This document shows, one piece after another, positions 51,239 to 64,000 of a stretch of DNA of 64,000 nt. Both the position numbers and the translations under genes were made by a program. Positions within the stretch are counted from its first letter, which is position 1, and the number at the start of each line of letters is the position of its first letter. A model generated the notes under the pieces. That model saw only the letters and a list, made by a program, of their open reading frames with translations. It was not told the origin of the DNA and did no database searches. This DNA comes from Balanoglossus misakiensis. Its lineage: Eukaryota > Hemichordata. The DNA lies in assembly GCA_040954595.2 (NCBI GenBank), contig CM082577.2, positions 14,570,001 through 14,634,000 of the forward strand, given 5' to 3'.

Positions 51239-52209
51239 TGTCAAAAATAACAAGATGTGAAAACTGGTGGGTATACACTGAATAATAACATTAAACCAAT
51301 GTATAATCTTAATTGAACTTGTGCCACAAGCAATATTGTGTTATAATGATCATGCACCCTGCCAACAGAATGCAAATGACGCACATGCCCAGAAACACTT
51401 TCAGACACAAAGTTCAATTTTCAGACCCAAATGAAGAACATTGGGGTGCCCCGAGTGGAAATCACAAGCCCCACAATCCAAGTGGTTTCTCACAAATGAA
51501 CGAAAGCCCAAGGCATGATCCAAGTCTGGGTGAGGGAGGGCCTTGGGGACAATTATAGAGGCGGAAATCGGGGAAGTCTATGACTGGTTACAATATAAAA
51601 GGATGTAAAAAATTGAACAACCAAAAATGATCAAAAGTACTATTTTATATAAAACATTCTATTGCTAAAGTACTACAGATATATACTATAGAATACAGCT
51701 TACACTTTTACTTGTTTAGTAAATGAAGCATCAATTTTTTGATTAACTTTTCAAGTGACACTACAAAAGACTATATGTAAAAAAAATACAATGACACTTG
51801 TTCATACTGTATACGTAATGTCCTGGGTATGACAATAAACTGCATCCGGCAGCAAGGCCCTAGTATGGGAATACCTGGGCTTGGGGGAGAATGTCACTAC
51901 ACCCTTAATTGCTGCTGTGCTGGGTCACCCTTGGGCAAGGTGTAGCACCCATAGCCTCCCTCCTCTGGGTAACTGAGGCACCACACGGCTACTTTGTGAG
52001 CATGCTGCAAGGTTAGCTGGCAAGTTGCTGGTCTAGTAACTTGCGACAGGAGAGTGATTGAGATCTCGAAGGCAGCTTTGAGTGTGTCACAATATGGTAA
52101 AGGGTGGCAAAAGTGGGACAAAGACTGAAAAATTAAGTCTTTTTTCAACATTTGAAATTTAATTTACTGCATGCTTAGCCTCTGTTTCACTGTGTACAGT
52201 AACTGTCCA
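51239..52209. other. Non-coding region
   Basis: AT-rich, with no coding signal beyond short frames. An 84-codon minus-strand frame (51897-52151) has no domain and is not called. The start of the transposase-like gene's 3' region lies at its right edge. Confidence 0.4.
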
Positions 52210-55200
52210 CTAGTCACCCCCGTATGTTTTTTTAAGGTGTGTGAACCTAAATCTGTTGAGGAGATACACATTGTGATTTGCATTGCATTTAAAGACGCTT
52301 TTAAGGCGTCTCAAGTTGTTTCTTTCTATTTGAAATACTTTATTCAAAAGCTGTAGGTGACAATGTCCACCACAACAGTCGTGAACGATGCTGACCATTT
52401 GTATGATGTTTTGCGGTGGTACTAGTTTGTAGCTCCCTTCCAGGTGTACAACCTGACATCCAAACAAGTCATCAAATTCATGATGTACATTGTACTCCTG
52501 GATCTCTACCAGGCCTCTGATTGGATGTCTGCCTATCTTGACTTCAAAGATTGAGCTGACCATTCCAATCTTTACCTGTTGACATCAATATAATGTAGCC
52601 ATTACAGATGGATAACTTTGATTTGAAACTTGATATAGATGTTCATGGGGTGACTCTAGTCAGAATTTATCAAAAATAGGGAACCCAAGTAAGATTTTGC
52701 TAAAAAAATTCTGATATTTGCATAAATGTGTTATTGGGGAATTTTTTTTCCAATTTTTTTAAAAAAATTGTTTCCGCATGTCACATTGCATTGAACTTTG
52801 TTCCTTATAGTGATTGAAGTAAGATATTGTACAAATTTGATGATATTTGTATTTTTGCCACTTTCGAACAAGTTTTTTCTTTAAAACTGTTTTGAAATTG
52901 TTTTCTCTGATTGCTTTGAAATTTAGGATACAATTTCATAACACATATATGTGCAACTTTTGTTCAATTCTGATATCAGAAATATTCAATATTTAGCGAG
53001 TTTTTTGTAAGTTTCTTTGTTTTTTTGGTTAGCAAATATTCTCCTTGTTTTGAAAGTTACTGTTTACAAGGAGTTGACAATTTTTGTATACATGTACCTG
53101 CCCGAGGTGGGGTTACTGCTTAAATAACTTATGAGAAAAAACAAAGCTTGATAAGATTTCAAATGTCAACTGGAATGGAATTTTGAGTTATCTGAGCTCA
53201 GCTTGAGTACTATGTGTTCGATTCTTTGATGCCATCAAAAGTCACCTGTATATTTAGTATTAATACCTTGCTGTCTTTGTCTTTGTATAAGACTGACGAT
53301 CCTACTCTAACCGTCTCATCCGATTTGGCAACCACACCATTGTAGGTTGCGTAGCTGCCATTTCCTATGTCACCCAATGTTAAGTTTGGATCTTGGAAGA
53401 AGTCCAGTAGCTGTTGGTGGTGTAGTGGAATATCCTTGGTTGATGCTGTCTTTTTGTGATGGTGTTGGTCTCGGTGCGGTTGGACCAGTTTGCCGGAAAA
53501 TTTGACCACGCTGGCTTCTCTGCCAAACAGGTAGTTGTTGACAGTTTCTGTCTGTCCAAACCCTTTGACACCTTGAGCTGCCTCATATCTGCAACAAATG
53601 AAATTGTGTATACCAGTCAAAGATGACATGAGGACTGAATTATGCTTTCTGCAGTCCATGTTATTATCATTAGAACAAATTGATATGACATATTGAAAAC
53701 TTATATTTTGTATTTTTAGGGATGATTTTGGAACAGTGCATAGAGAAAGTATTTGATGACAAAGTGTACAGGTTATCTTTCAAAGTCTCCCTACGTTGCC
53801 AATTTGATGACAGACAGAGAGAATACAGGTCATTTGAAAATGCAACGTAATGGTCTGTGGAAAGAGGTGAGTAAACATGTGTGAGGCATTGTTTCTATAC
53901 TGCACAATTGTTCTAACAGGGTTTTACCAATTCCAACATGACATTTGAATGACCTTCTAGAACTTTCTAAATATTTCAGGTCACACTGATAGTCTAGATC
54001 GGACAATCAGCAGCTGGTCAAAATCCTGTCAGCGGAATTGTTCTAAAGTATTTTCCCCAGACGTTGGGAGCTGTCTTTTCTATTGGTCAGCATAACCTTA
54101 CATGTATGCGAAAAAATATCTGCCTGTCATGAACTTTGTCTATGGCATATAACTGTCATAGCTAGGTCTATCATTTGGAACTTCCCACCATCTATTAGGA
54201 ACCGCAACACTTCTTGTTTTGCGAGATGATTTACTGTATCCGAACTGGGATTGTGTCGGTTCGTGTATGTTTGCACAAACCTCACCCTCCCATTTTCTTC
54301 CTCGAACTTTTCAGCTTGGTAGCCTTGGGCATGCCCGTGTTTGATGATATCACCTGCGATGTGCAGAAGATAGTGTGTCGTCTGCTTCCTTACAATTAAA
54401 AGAAATGAATTTAGGTGAGTTATATGCATGCTTCTAAAACGAAATAGTCCTGGCCAATGTCGCCTCACACCAATCTTTGACCTTATAAAGCAGAACCATG
54501 TAATTCTCTTCTGATTGTTTATACAAATTTTACCATTGTCAAATGATAGCCTACACTGTTATGTTAACTGTAAAGGGCGTCAACTAGGAACAGAGTCTGA
54601 CAAAATGTGTCCACAAACACCAGGTTGAGACCAGGGTCAACCACAAACCACCCCATTCGACTGGGACCAAAATTGTCCGGACAAGGGTCTGCCAGACCCA
54701 TTCACACCTGTTTTGTTTGTTTTTTTGCTCGGCCACGTACTTGGCTAGGACAAGGGCCTAGCCTTTTTGTTAGTAATGTAAACGGCCTATGTGTTTCTAC
54801 AAGTCTTTATGAATAGAATAAGAGTCTGCAAAGAAAAAAAATCATAGTAAATAGCTGATTTTGGGGTTTTCTGAAGTTTTAAGGTCAGATACCTTATTAG
54901 CGTACTGCCAATCTCCGTCAGTTTTGATACTAACTCCTGCACTGGCAATTGTAGATTTTGCAGTTCTTCATTTGTATAAGATCCATGTCTATATATGAGA
55001 TGAGTTATCTACATGGTACAGAAAGGGGAATAATAAAATTTTAAAGCAATCATACTGTTCACTCCATTGTGTATAATCCTCCTTTCCTTTAAAATTTGTT
55101 TCCAGATATACTCGTCATCACAGTTGTCAATTACCAAAATCAATTTGTAACTCTCTGGCATTTTTAGAAGTAGTGCTGCTGAATTCAATCATTTCATTGT

Positions 55201-58200
55201 AGACTGCATAGAAGTAACGAGATGATAGCTTTGGTTGTGCTCCCCAAAGGTAGATAAGACTGCACGTACATCATCAAAGAATGGAGGTAAGTAGTTTTAG
55301 TTCTCTTCACTTTTTGTAAAAAATTCCATTACTATATGTGTCTGTAACTTACTTCTGACAAAAGACAGTATGCTTTTATGTATCCAATTGGGACAGAGCT
55401 ACACCGTGCCAGATGGAAAGGGGCAATTTGTATCTGTTGTAAAATAAGAAATTATACTTTATATGTCTTTTTATATAATGACATACACACACACACATAT
55501 ATTCACAAACATGAAATGATACATATTATAGACTATGTCCTGTCATTGTTTAATATCCATTTTATCATTTTGCTCTTCCTGCATTCTTATTTTCAAATTA
55601 CTGTGTTGATTAATTGGAAAAAATTCTTCCACCTTTCTGTTTTGTTTTTGTTTTCATTAGAACTAACATACCCAGATTTTGTAGTGCCTTCCGATGAAAC
55701 TGCCGTAGTGGTCCATTGACTTTGAAGTTAGCCGTCTTTCAAATGAAGACCAATCGAATTCCTCCAAAGAAAGCTTCAGGATTGCTCTGTCGTTTTCATC
55801 CATTATTCTCATAATCTCACCGAGCAGGTTCTTGTTTGGATTAGTGAGGACAGCATGCAGCCTATCTTGGGGTGTGTCACTGGTAATAACAATATACATT
55901 TTCTAGATTAAATCATAGCCACTTCAATATCTGTTTCTCTTCAGTAAACAGATGTAGATGTCCACCTAAATTTGGATGCAATTTTTTCATATTTTATATC
56001 ACTTTTTAAATTACAAACTGTTCATCTTCTGCGTAAAATGTAAAGCCGAATTGTATCTTGTTATTTAACAAATTTAATGAATTTGTTTCCTCGGTAGACA
56101 ATATCTACATTTGGTCAAATCATACGTACCTATAGGGACTAAAATTGTCAATATCGAGTAAGCTGTTGTAGCCCTCTCTGATGCCATTTCGTGTACGAAT
56201 TTTCCTTCGCTCACTCTCTGTTTCAGCTGCCTCTATTTCTTTAATTATTTCCTTTAGTTTGTTTTTGGTTCTCCGAGTCCCAACTTGAGAAAGAGTAGTC
56301 TTGCTAATCTGTGTTACAAAACATATACATTTATCTTTAATTAATTTTGTTAGTAGTGAGCACTTTAGTGTAAGATAATGATGGATTATGGGAAATAGAA
56401 TGTGTATCTCCAAATTACGCGTGTGAGGAACCACCACCAACAATTTTGTTCTTTTTGAGCCTAGACATTCAACCACAACCCCAAGGACCTTGTGAGAATG
56501 GAACGTCTTTGGCACAGTATTGCACATCTCTTACTTACATCACACACTCTGCATGGATGGTTTGCAGTAGCTCCTAAGTGATTTGCCATTTTTGATCCCA
56601 TCACACTATCAAAGATACCAATTGCAATCTTTGGTCTCACAATTACATCTTTCCCAGTAGATGCATCGAACACAAGAACACCATCATTGCATTGCTTGAT
56701 GTTTTCAATAACAGGAACGATCAATTCTGTTGACTGCACGATGTTTGATGTTGAAAGGAAGTGAACATTTCTAAGTTTATCCTTTTCTTTGATTGGTAAG
56801 CCAGACAACTGGACAGACAGAACATGGTAGCTGTTCCACTGCTTCGATTTATTGCCACTCGTGTCATCAACGAATATGTTCAGTGGTAAGGTGTACATCG
56901 GAAGCCGTCGAGTGTTTCTGGAGTATACCACTTTTTCCTGGAAAAGGTTTCACAATTAAATTGTAGACATTTAAAGTATACAGTGATGGTGGTAGGAATA
57001 CAATCAGAAAACCAGCCATTTACCCAGCAATTTTGCCAACTGCATTGACACTGACTTAGACAAGTAATTACCTAGACTGTAGTTTACTTTTTCATGATAG
57101 CCAAATGTAAGTGTAATGAACAAAAATCACTCTCAGGCATCATGATATTTTATGTAAAAACTGAATGTTTTTATTTTCCACAATCACCTAAGTAGAATGC
57201 CGTGGCAATATTTTTGTACACAATAGAAATTTGCTAGTCAAGACTATTTTAATATTCTTTTAAATTAATGCTTTGGTGTTGCTTGGTTGGAAATAGGTTG
57301 ATGTATTGTTTTTCCCTTACCTCTGCCGTAGCCTCTTTCAAAGTCCACCGGCCGTTGTCAGTATTCATGACATGTGTGACTGTGTAGTCTTCATGGTTAC
57401 TGGTACCTAATATTTCATAGGTGTCTACAATCTTTGACTCGCCAATAATTGGGACTAGTGACCTATATATATAGTAGATATAGTTTAAAATACATACAGT
57501 CTATTACAATAAACTGTACACTTGACAAAGGCATGTGTTCTAATGAGTTCAATATTTAATTTTAAGTTTTTGAAAGAAAAATCCAGACTTGTACGTATTG
57601 ATTTTTAAAGGGACAAAGTCTCTCTCTCGTTGCCCTTTGTACATTATCCAACGCACATAGGGTTCGATGCCTTTTAATTGTGGTTTTCGATACTTTCCGC
57701 CTCAGTGAAAGTGCAAAAATTATCCGCACTTTCATTACGGTCACAAATGAATGGTTCAGGAAATTTTGACGTTGGTGTCGCTGTCCCTGTAACCTGCCAC
57801 TTATCTAACGCACATAAGGTTCGATGCCTTTTACTCTGTACGTGTCGCCAGTAGTTGGAATCTCGAAAGGTTTTGTACTGACAGGTTTTGCAGCTGAAAA
57901 CACGATCCCAACCCATACTTTCATTATGGCGAGTTTTTCACTCTTGTGTCTACAAGCAGATTTGAAGGTGTGTGTGGTTGAACGTTGATTCACTATATAT
58001 CAGCATGTAGAATAACATAAGCAGTGTCTTGTATCAAACATAAGTATTGGAAAAAATGCAGCGAGAGAGAGACTTTGTCCCTTTAGGTAAATTGAAAGAT
58101 GAACGATATTAAAATAGTGTCCCAAGGAGAGTACCTTTCATGAAGCAGATCCCTGAATGGGTTGAGGTGCTCATCACCAGGTAGCAATACACTCTGTACC

Positions 58201-60160
58201 TCAGCTGTCATCTTTCTAAAGGTACCAGCTTCATTATGACCGACCTGTTACAAGTAGATATGAGATTTGAATGTTATGTGTTAAATTTTCTGTGTTAAGA
58301 TTTTGTATTAAATCATCAAATTATTACACTTACTGTTATTTAAATATGTAGTGTTTAATTCATGAATAATGTTTTAAAATGATATGTATTTTTTTCAAAT
58401 GTAATGTGTGATGTTTATCTTTCCTGGATTAGAGCAGTTGAAAATTTCATACCACTATGTAGATCCTAGAAGGGGACATATTCATACCTTTCTTAAGAAT
58501 GACTTGATTATTACAGTTTCTCCATTCATTAATAACACACTGTCTCCAGCAAACATCCCCTTCCAATATGGTGCTGGAATATCTTCCACCCACTTCTGTC
58601 CTTCACATTGTTCATAGATTTTGTCAGTCACCACTGGAAATCTATACAACATCAAAACCAGGATCGACTAGTTAACTTAGTGGACAAATGTATATGCTTT
58701 TCAATGCCAGGTATACAGATTGTTGGGGTTTCTTTCATATAGTATTTGTAAGAGAATTCCTAGACCTTACATCCCCACTAGCTGTATCTTTTTTTTTTTT
58801 TTAGATGGGTTTGTTTGAAACTGAATGCACCTTATTAAGGGACAAAGCCTCTGTCGCTTTTGTAGAATATGAGAGAAAAGTCTCGTCAAAATGAATAAAT
58901 GGTAAAAACCGATTATTCATTTTGGCGAGTATTTCACTTTTGTATCTACAAGTGGAATGGAAGTTGAGTGTGGTCGAGCATTGATTCACAATATAACACC
59001 TGTAGAATAACATACTAGTAAATGGTGTCTTGTATCAAACATAATTATGGAAAAAGGACAGCGAGAGAGAGAGGCTTTGTCCCTTTAAGAGTGCGTCCTA
59101 TGAGTGACTACATGAAGCTTTTGAAATTTGTGACAAAAGTAGAAGTTATATTTTAACACCAATAAAAATATGTACATGTGATGGTTTAAAATGTTTTTGA
59201 TACCGTGCTTCTTGTATTATGATATGAAATGATCAATATTATACCTTACCTATCCACGCATGCTGCAATTTTAGGATTCCCTAAGAGGAGTTTGATTAAA
59301 ACTGATGGTTTGATGAAAGAGAAAGGTGTCCCATCAGATGTATTTGCCTAAAGGATTAAAATAAAAATAAAAATGAACTTGCTATACAGATTCTTGTCTC
59401 ATTTGTTTAAATTACATTTAAAGTGGTTGCCATAAAATGATAATTTACGAGTATACTTTTGCTTTAAAAGTTAATTTTTTTTTAATTTACAAATGTTTAA
59501 CAAATTGTATGATTAAATATGTACCTGGCCAACAAGTTCTTCATCCAGGAATGGCAAAACTCATGACCGATTCCATCGATGGTACATTTGGAACGTTTAG
59601 CTCATGGAGGATGTACCATACAAATTTCCTTGTTTCCCGAGACTGTAATTGTATAATAATAAATTTAATAAGAAAAATAGTTAAAAAAATTATGTATTTT
59701 TCGGTATTTAACTTACAATAACAGCAAAAATGCAACCAAGAAAAGTTTCAGTACAATTGTACAATGTATAATATAAACTGCTTACCATCGGTCTTGGTCC
59801 TGAATGGCATAATGTATATAACAAAAAGAAAATCTTGCTTGGAAAAGGATACCAATTTCTATCGCTTAATTCTACCAAGCCATCGTCGTCTGTTTCAGTG
59901 TCGGAATTGTGGTTTTCGATACTTTCCGCCTCAGTGAAAATGCAAAAATTATCCGCACTTTCATTACGGTCGTCACAAATGAATGAATCAGGAAATTTTG
60001 ACGTTGGTGTCGCTGTCCCTGTAACCTGCCACTGATCCAACGCACATAGGGTTCGATGCCTTTTACTCTGTACGTGTCGCCGGTAGTTGGAATCTCGAAA
60101 GGTTTTGTACTGACAGGTTTTGCAGCTGAAAATACGATCCTGACCCATACTTTCCGCCAT
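52210..60160 (-). CDS. Multi-exon C2H2-tagged transposase-like protein (Plavaka/CACTA-related)
   Basis: About 12 exons, in coding order near 59786-60160, 59525-59642, 59250-59347, 58488-58641, 58135-58244, 57321-57462, 56539-56937, 56130-56308, 55672-55879, 54127-54450 (borders unsure), 53269-53587, 52210-52578. All listed have AC/CT (GT/AG) borders in consistent phase except exon 2. Exon 1 encodes a C2H2 zinc finger (CKTCQYKTF...RRHVQSKRH). Later exons give LPLNIFVDDTSGNKSKQWN, ANHPCRVCD, KHGHAQGY and IQMVSIVHDCC, a pattern I know from large basidiomycete DNA-transposase families. Exon 2 carries a one-base frame disruption at about 59545. It could be a domesticated host gene, an intron-bearing transposon, or a decaying copy. 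Confidence 0.65.
57609..58082. mobile_element. TTAA-type MITE carrying a captured zinc-finger exon
   Basis: Ends match the other MITEs (AGGGACAAAGTCTCTCTC and complement; TTAA on the left, TTAG on the right). Between the arms, about 57640-57930 is not palindromic. It is a copy of the transposase-like gene's first exon (59880-60150), including the C2H2 finger, with an internal rearrangement that repeats the CGCACATAGGGTTCGATGCC segment. It sits in an intron of that same gene. Confidence 0.82.
58838..59084. mobile_element. TTAA-type MITE, short copy
   Basis: About 247 bp, same ends (AGGGACAAAGCCTCTG and complement) and TTAA flanks, in the intron between exons 3 and 4 of the transposase-like gene. 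Arms pair imperfectly; the central part is shortened relative to the 345-bp copies. Confidence 0.78.
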
Positions 60161-60425
60161 CTCTGGTCTCGTCTGCTTCGTGCATCAACCAACCAGCTTT
60201 CAATACGTCACTATAATATTAAGCAATCAAATTACAGCAGACGACAATCTCACGAGCTCACGCGCTCACGCGCACAGTAACATACAAACTGCACGTATCC
60301 AGCCAGTTCATGACATTTCCGTGTAAACCAAAGACTCTCATACATCTTGCGCTTTGTCAACAATCGTGCACGAAGTTGGTTCATTATATTCTTAACAGTA
60401 TTTGTTACAATAACCTACATAGGCG
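60161..60425. promoter_or_regulatory. Bidirectional promoter region between two spliced genes
   Basis: 265 bp separate the starts of the minus-strand transposase-like gene and the plus-strand coiled-coil gene. It contains a GCTCACGCGCTCACGCGC CpG-rich patch near 60255 and no TATA box, as in many housekeeping bidirectional promoters. Confidence 0.4.
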
Positions 60426-63400
60426 ATGGCGGAACTCGAACGCGATGGGACTGAAAGCAATGAGGATTTATTTGACGTTAGTGTGTATTTGTTCAAAATT
60501 CAATTTAAAGAAAGAATGATGGCCCAAAAGCATTTGTCGGGAATGTGTCATGGTTACTAAATCATGCTGTATCCAAAAAAAAAATTGGGGGTAAAGGATA
60601 AGGCATACGAACGATTCAGATGCTCTGTTTTTTTGTTTTTTTTTATTTTTATGAATGAACTAATTTACATGTGAATGGGTATAAGGTTACAGGGTCATGT
60701 CAACCCGTGTCGGCACTCGACTTAGTGCGGGTTTCTTTGTTTTGGTGAATGAAATGTATGCAATTTAAATATGAATGGGTGTAAGGTTACCAGGTCAGAG
60801 CACTTCCATGTCAGCGTTCTCATATAAGTGTAAACAATCAAAGCCAGTTCGAAAGCTTTCCAAAAATAACCCGTTTTACAGTATTCAAGGCGACACGTAT
60901 AAAGGTTAAACTTTTCTTTGCATGTAAAAAAACACCCAAACGATTATGGATTTAATACGCTATCAAAGACGTCCGTACGCCCTCATATGTATTGGTTATG
61001 CTTATTACCGGTATTTGTTTTCAGTTGCCTCAAACGGGTATTCTTAGCGAATACCTTTTATTGACAGGATTCTCAAGAGAGCAACCAGGAAGCTAACAAT
61101 GTACACGCAGTGACAGAAAGCAGTGACATCGATGCAGGTTGTTACTTGGCTCATAACCGTTTTTTATACAATTTTTCCTTAATGCATGTTTAAGTTTAAA
61201 AATTATAACATTCCATTTCCAAAATCTGTAAATTCAAGGCTTTGCATCAAAAAACTATTTCCATATTTTTTTTTACATAAATGTAGTGTATAATAAATGT
61301 CTCTTGAATGTGTGTTACAACAGTTCAGCTGACAAAAGAAAACAACATCATGCTGAAAGAGATTTTAAAAGAATTGAAACAACTAAAAAGAAGAGTTGAG
61401 AGATTAGAAGAACAGGGCAAAGCAGAATGGAAGATAGAGAGAGCCAAATGCAAGGTAAAATGGCCCCATATAATTAATATCATATGTCACACCCTCCGTA
61501 GGATTTTTAGGTTTACTAGAAATAAAATGACATGAGAATGTTAAATCCGTAAAAAGGGCAGAATAGAGTATACACATGATGACTGACAATGAGGGCAACA
61601 GTGTACTTTTGATGACCTCGGGACTGCCAGTCACACCAAAACAGTCTGTTTTCCCTTGGGCTTTGCCCTCGGGGGGGGGGGGGGAAACAAGACTGTTTTA
61701 GTTATGACTAGCAGCGCCCTTGGTCATCGAACTGATGCCCTAGGGAACAGTTCGAAATGACTAAGGTCACGTGACATTGTATTGATGAATCACGATCGAG
61801 GGTTCGCTGCATGGCGTGTTATAATATTAAATGTATGAGGTAGGATGTGTTAAGACAATTAGAGCCCAAGTATTGGACTATGTGTTCTCGGAAAACTATT
61901 TGCCTTCATGACATTGAGCAAATGGTCTGTCACCTGCTCTCTGTTCTTTTTCTGTAAAATATGAATACAGAATGGTAGATTTAAAAAAAAAACTGTTATG
62001 ATTTTTTTCACAGCATGAATACCTATGTTATTTGAAAGATCTGTTCACAAGGAATACCTATCTTTATACTGGTAATGATAACTTACCTCCAGAATTCATG
62101 GCAAGTATAAGTTAATGAACTATCATCCAACAGTGCTCATGTAAAAATATGGTTTATTTATCATCATTATTATCATATTTAGTTTAATATACTCATAATA
62201 AAGCCTTAATTTCATTACACAAAGGTACAACCCTTTAAAATGAATATGAAAGCATGGTAATTCTGTATGCCTGCATTAGGATTTTTGCATGAAATATTTT
62301 ATGTACAAAAAACTCTTATACGTGAGGAAGTTCCTATACATGTATAGAGATTAATTGAGTCTAAGTAACAGCAAATTTTACAAGTTCACAAAACCCAATA
62401 TCAGCAATATTTCAAACTTATATATTATTCATTTTTTTTTTCAAGGACAAAATTAAAAATCTATTGATTTCTGAATTTGGCCAGGCGACATCCTCAAACA
62501 TTCAGAAAATGATTGCATATGCCCTCAAAAAGTTTACTGATTGGCGAGGAGATGTAAGGGCCAAGGTAAGTACAATGTGTGAACACAAATAACACACAAA
62601 TTCTTATACATATTAACACATGAATCATGTTCATACTTGCAGACTTTATGTTCGAGTCTACATGGTTCATTCGTCGTTTTTATCTATACAGCTCCTAAGA
62701 AGTCAAAGTAACAGAGGTGTTCCAATAAAGGAACTAAACAAAATGCTGTGGAGGCCGTACTTCCAAGTTGGGGATGTCAATCTGGAAGGCATGCTCAATA
62801 AGACTTTAATGATGGTTAGTACCACATTTGATTTTGTCAATATTTTCATCTAAATCACCATAATTAATACATGCAATACTACATACATTTGTTAAATACT
62901 CAACAGGGATATACCATAGAAACCCTTTATTTCAACCATAGAAACCATAAAACTTCAACCTAAAAAACATAAAATTTGAATTTGCTGGTGGTTGGATTAA
63001 AAATTTTTTCCTTATAAACACAAGTATTTTTTTTTAACATTTGCCGATAGGACACTTATGCTTCTTCACTTTTATGGAGTTGATTTCATGTTAAAGGTAT
63101 ACCGTCACCCATTGAAAATCAGCTATAATATACATGTAGTTACCATGGCAAAATGAGATCTAGCTAATCACTGATTTTCAGTGGGTGTCACACGCGAAAT
63201 AAAGAGCGCCGCCATATGTTCTTTCGAACGCCCAAATATGCCATTTCAGCCATATGTGGACGTATGTAAATTGGAGGGGACTGTATATCTTTAATGTGGG
63301 AATTCAGTATAATTTATAAGTTTTTAATATATTAAATCTAAAAGGTGATGAAATTGATGCCAGGTGTTTCCTTTCTTAATCCAAGCTAATGTTCACTGTG

Positions 63401-63940
63401 TTTTACTTATAAACAACATTATATGTATAACCCATTTAGTTTGTATACATACATGTGTATCATCATCTAGTAGATCTTCAAATCGATGTATGTGACTGTA
63501 AACCTCAATAAGAACCCAATATTTGTTGACGTTAATAATCAAAAAATCAACAAAAAATAAAGTTCCTTCAGAGGCTGCAGTCATACTTTTTGCTCTTGTT
63601 TAGTACTGTAATTTGGTCGAACATCATGCTATTTCTTCTGAATACCAAGTAGAGTGTACATCAATCCAACCAAACCTGTAATGAGAAAATGTAAAAATTT
63701 AAGACAATGTTATATTCACCATCTTACTTACCTCATATATATTTGTTCCAGAGAGCCTATGCACACCAGAAACTTCTGTTTGGCTGTATTGGTACAAGGG
63801 CCCTGAAGGAATCTAACAACTACTGGATTAATTTTGACGCTTATTACAAGCGTTGCTTAGAGGATAGGAGGGAAGGGAAGTGGGATTATTGGATGGAGAG
63901 GGATGAAAGAAGAAGAAGGGCATTTCTTGGGGAAGAATAG
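60426..63940 (+). CDS. Six-exon coiled-coil protein (227 aa), unknown
   Basis: Exons 60426-60476, 61068-61137, 61324-61454, 62446-62565, 62692-62814 and 63752-63940. All borders are GT/AG and phases run consistently from the ATG to a TAG, so the gene is intact. The first 40 residues are acidic and disordered, then comes a Lys/Glu coiled coil (KEILKELKQLKRRVERLEEQ), then a helical domain (FGQATSSNIQKMIAYALKKF, GVPIKELNKMLWRPYFQVG, ending DERRRRAFLGEE). It is divergent from the transposase-like gene with 265 bp between them, which may mean the pair moves or functions together. No family recognised. Confidence 0.68.
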
Positions 63941-64000
63941 GCGTTTGAATTACCTTAAATTTTTTAACCATTAAATTTCTACTTTCTATGATATTATTCA

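Overview
The window looks like marine-invertebrate genomic DNA carrying a large herpes-like (malacoherpesvirus-type) viral block. Three kinds of DNA are present. (1) From about 0.2 to 24 kb genes are tightly packed, mostly intronless and on both strands. They include a herpesvirus-style terminase ATPase exon (20627-21331), a portal-like protein candidate, a PD-(D/E)XK nuclease-like protein, several multi-pass and secreted proteins, a triple A20-type zinc-finger protein and a coiled-coil protein followed by tandem repeats. (2) From 24.4 to 39.3 kb lie virus-like genes separated by repeats: a four-exon relative of the 634-codon ORF upstream of it, an intronless F-box/LRR gene, a cysteine-rich type I membrane glycoprotein that shares a domain with a protein in the dense block, and a 412-aa unknown. 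(3) From 39.4 kb on the DNA is eukaryotic: decayed tyrosine-recombinase genes, a Ty3/Gypsy-like element whose gag starts with a helix-hairpin-helix domain, microsatellites, TTAA-flanked foldback MITEs, a many-exon transposase-like gene (52.2-60.2 kb, minus strand), and a divergent six-exon coiled-coil gene (60.4-63.9 kb, plus strand).

The host species cannot be named. The viral assignment rests mainly on the terminase ATPase motif followed by a splice donor, the gene density, and families shared between blocks. I saw no polymerase, major capsid or protease gene, and the second terminase exon is not in the window. The block could be an endogenous viral element, a recent integration, or a chimeric assembly. 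The spliced virus-like gene at 24.4-26.9 kb, with host-type repeats in its long intron and every intron in phase 0, argues for real genomic residence.

Layout: 0.2-7.9 kb membrane protein, nuclease-like, unknowns, portal-like candidate, secreted Cys-rich protein; 8.3-13.6 kb small acidic and Cys proteins, a 506-aa unknown, a two-TM SLATT-like protein, a second membrane protein (a LINE remnant lies between these two) and a coiled-coil protein; 13.6-14.3 kb 135-bp tandem repeats plus a broken copy of that coiled-coil gene; 14.3-24 kb further unknowns, the A20-finger gene, a membrane protein, terminase exon 1 and a two-exon gene; 24.4-26.9 kb its four-exon relative; 27-34.4 kb MITEs, an 82-bp satellite and A-rich DNA; 34.4-39.3 kb F-box/LRR, glycoprotein, unknown; 40.7-51.2 kb retroelements and recombinases; 52.2-63.9 kb the divergent intron-containing gene pair.

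Many minus- and plus-strand starts given here are the first ATG rather than the longest open frame, because eukaryotic viruses start at ATG. Exon borders come from consensus GT/AG signals and phase and may be off by a base.
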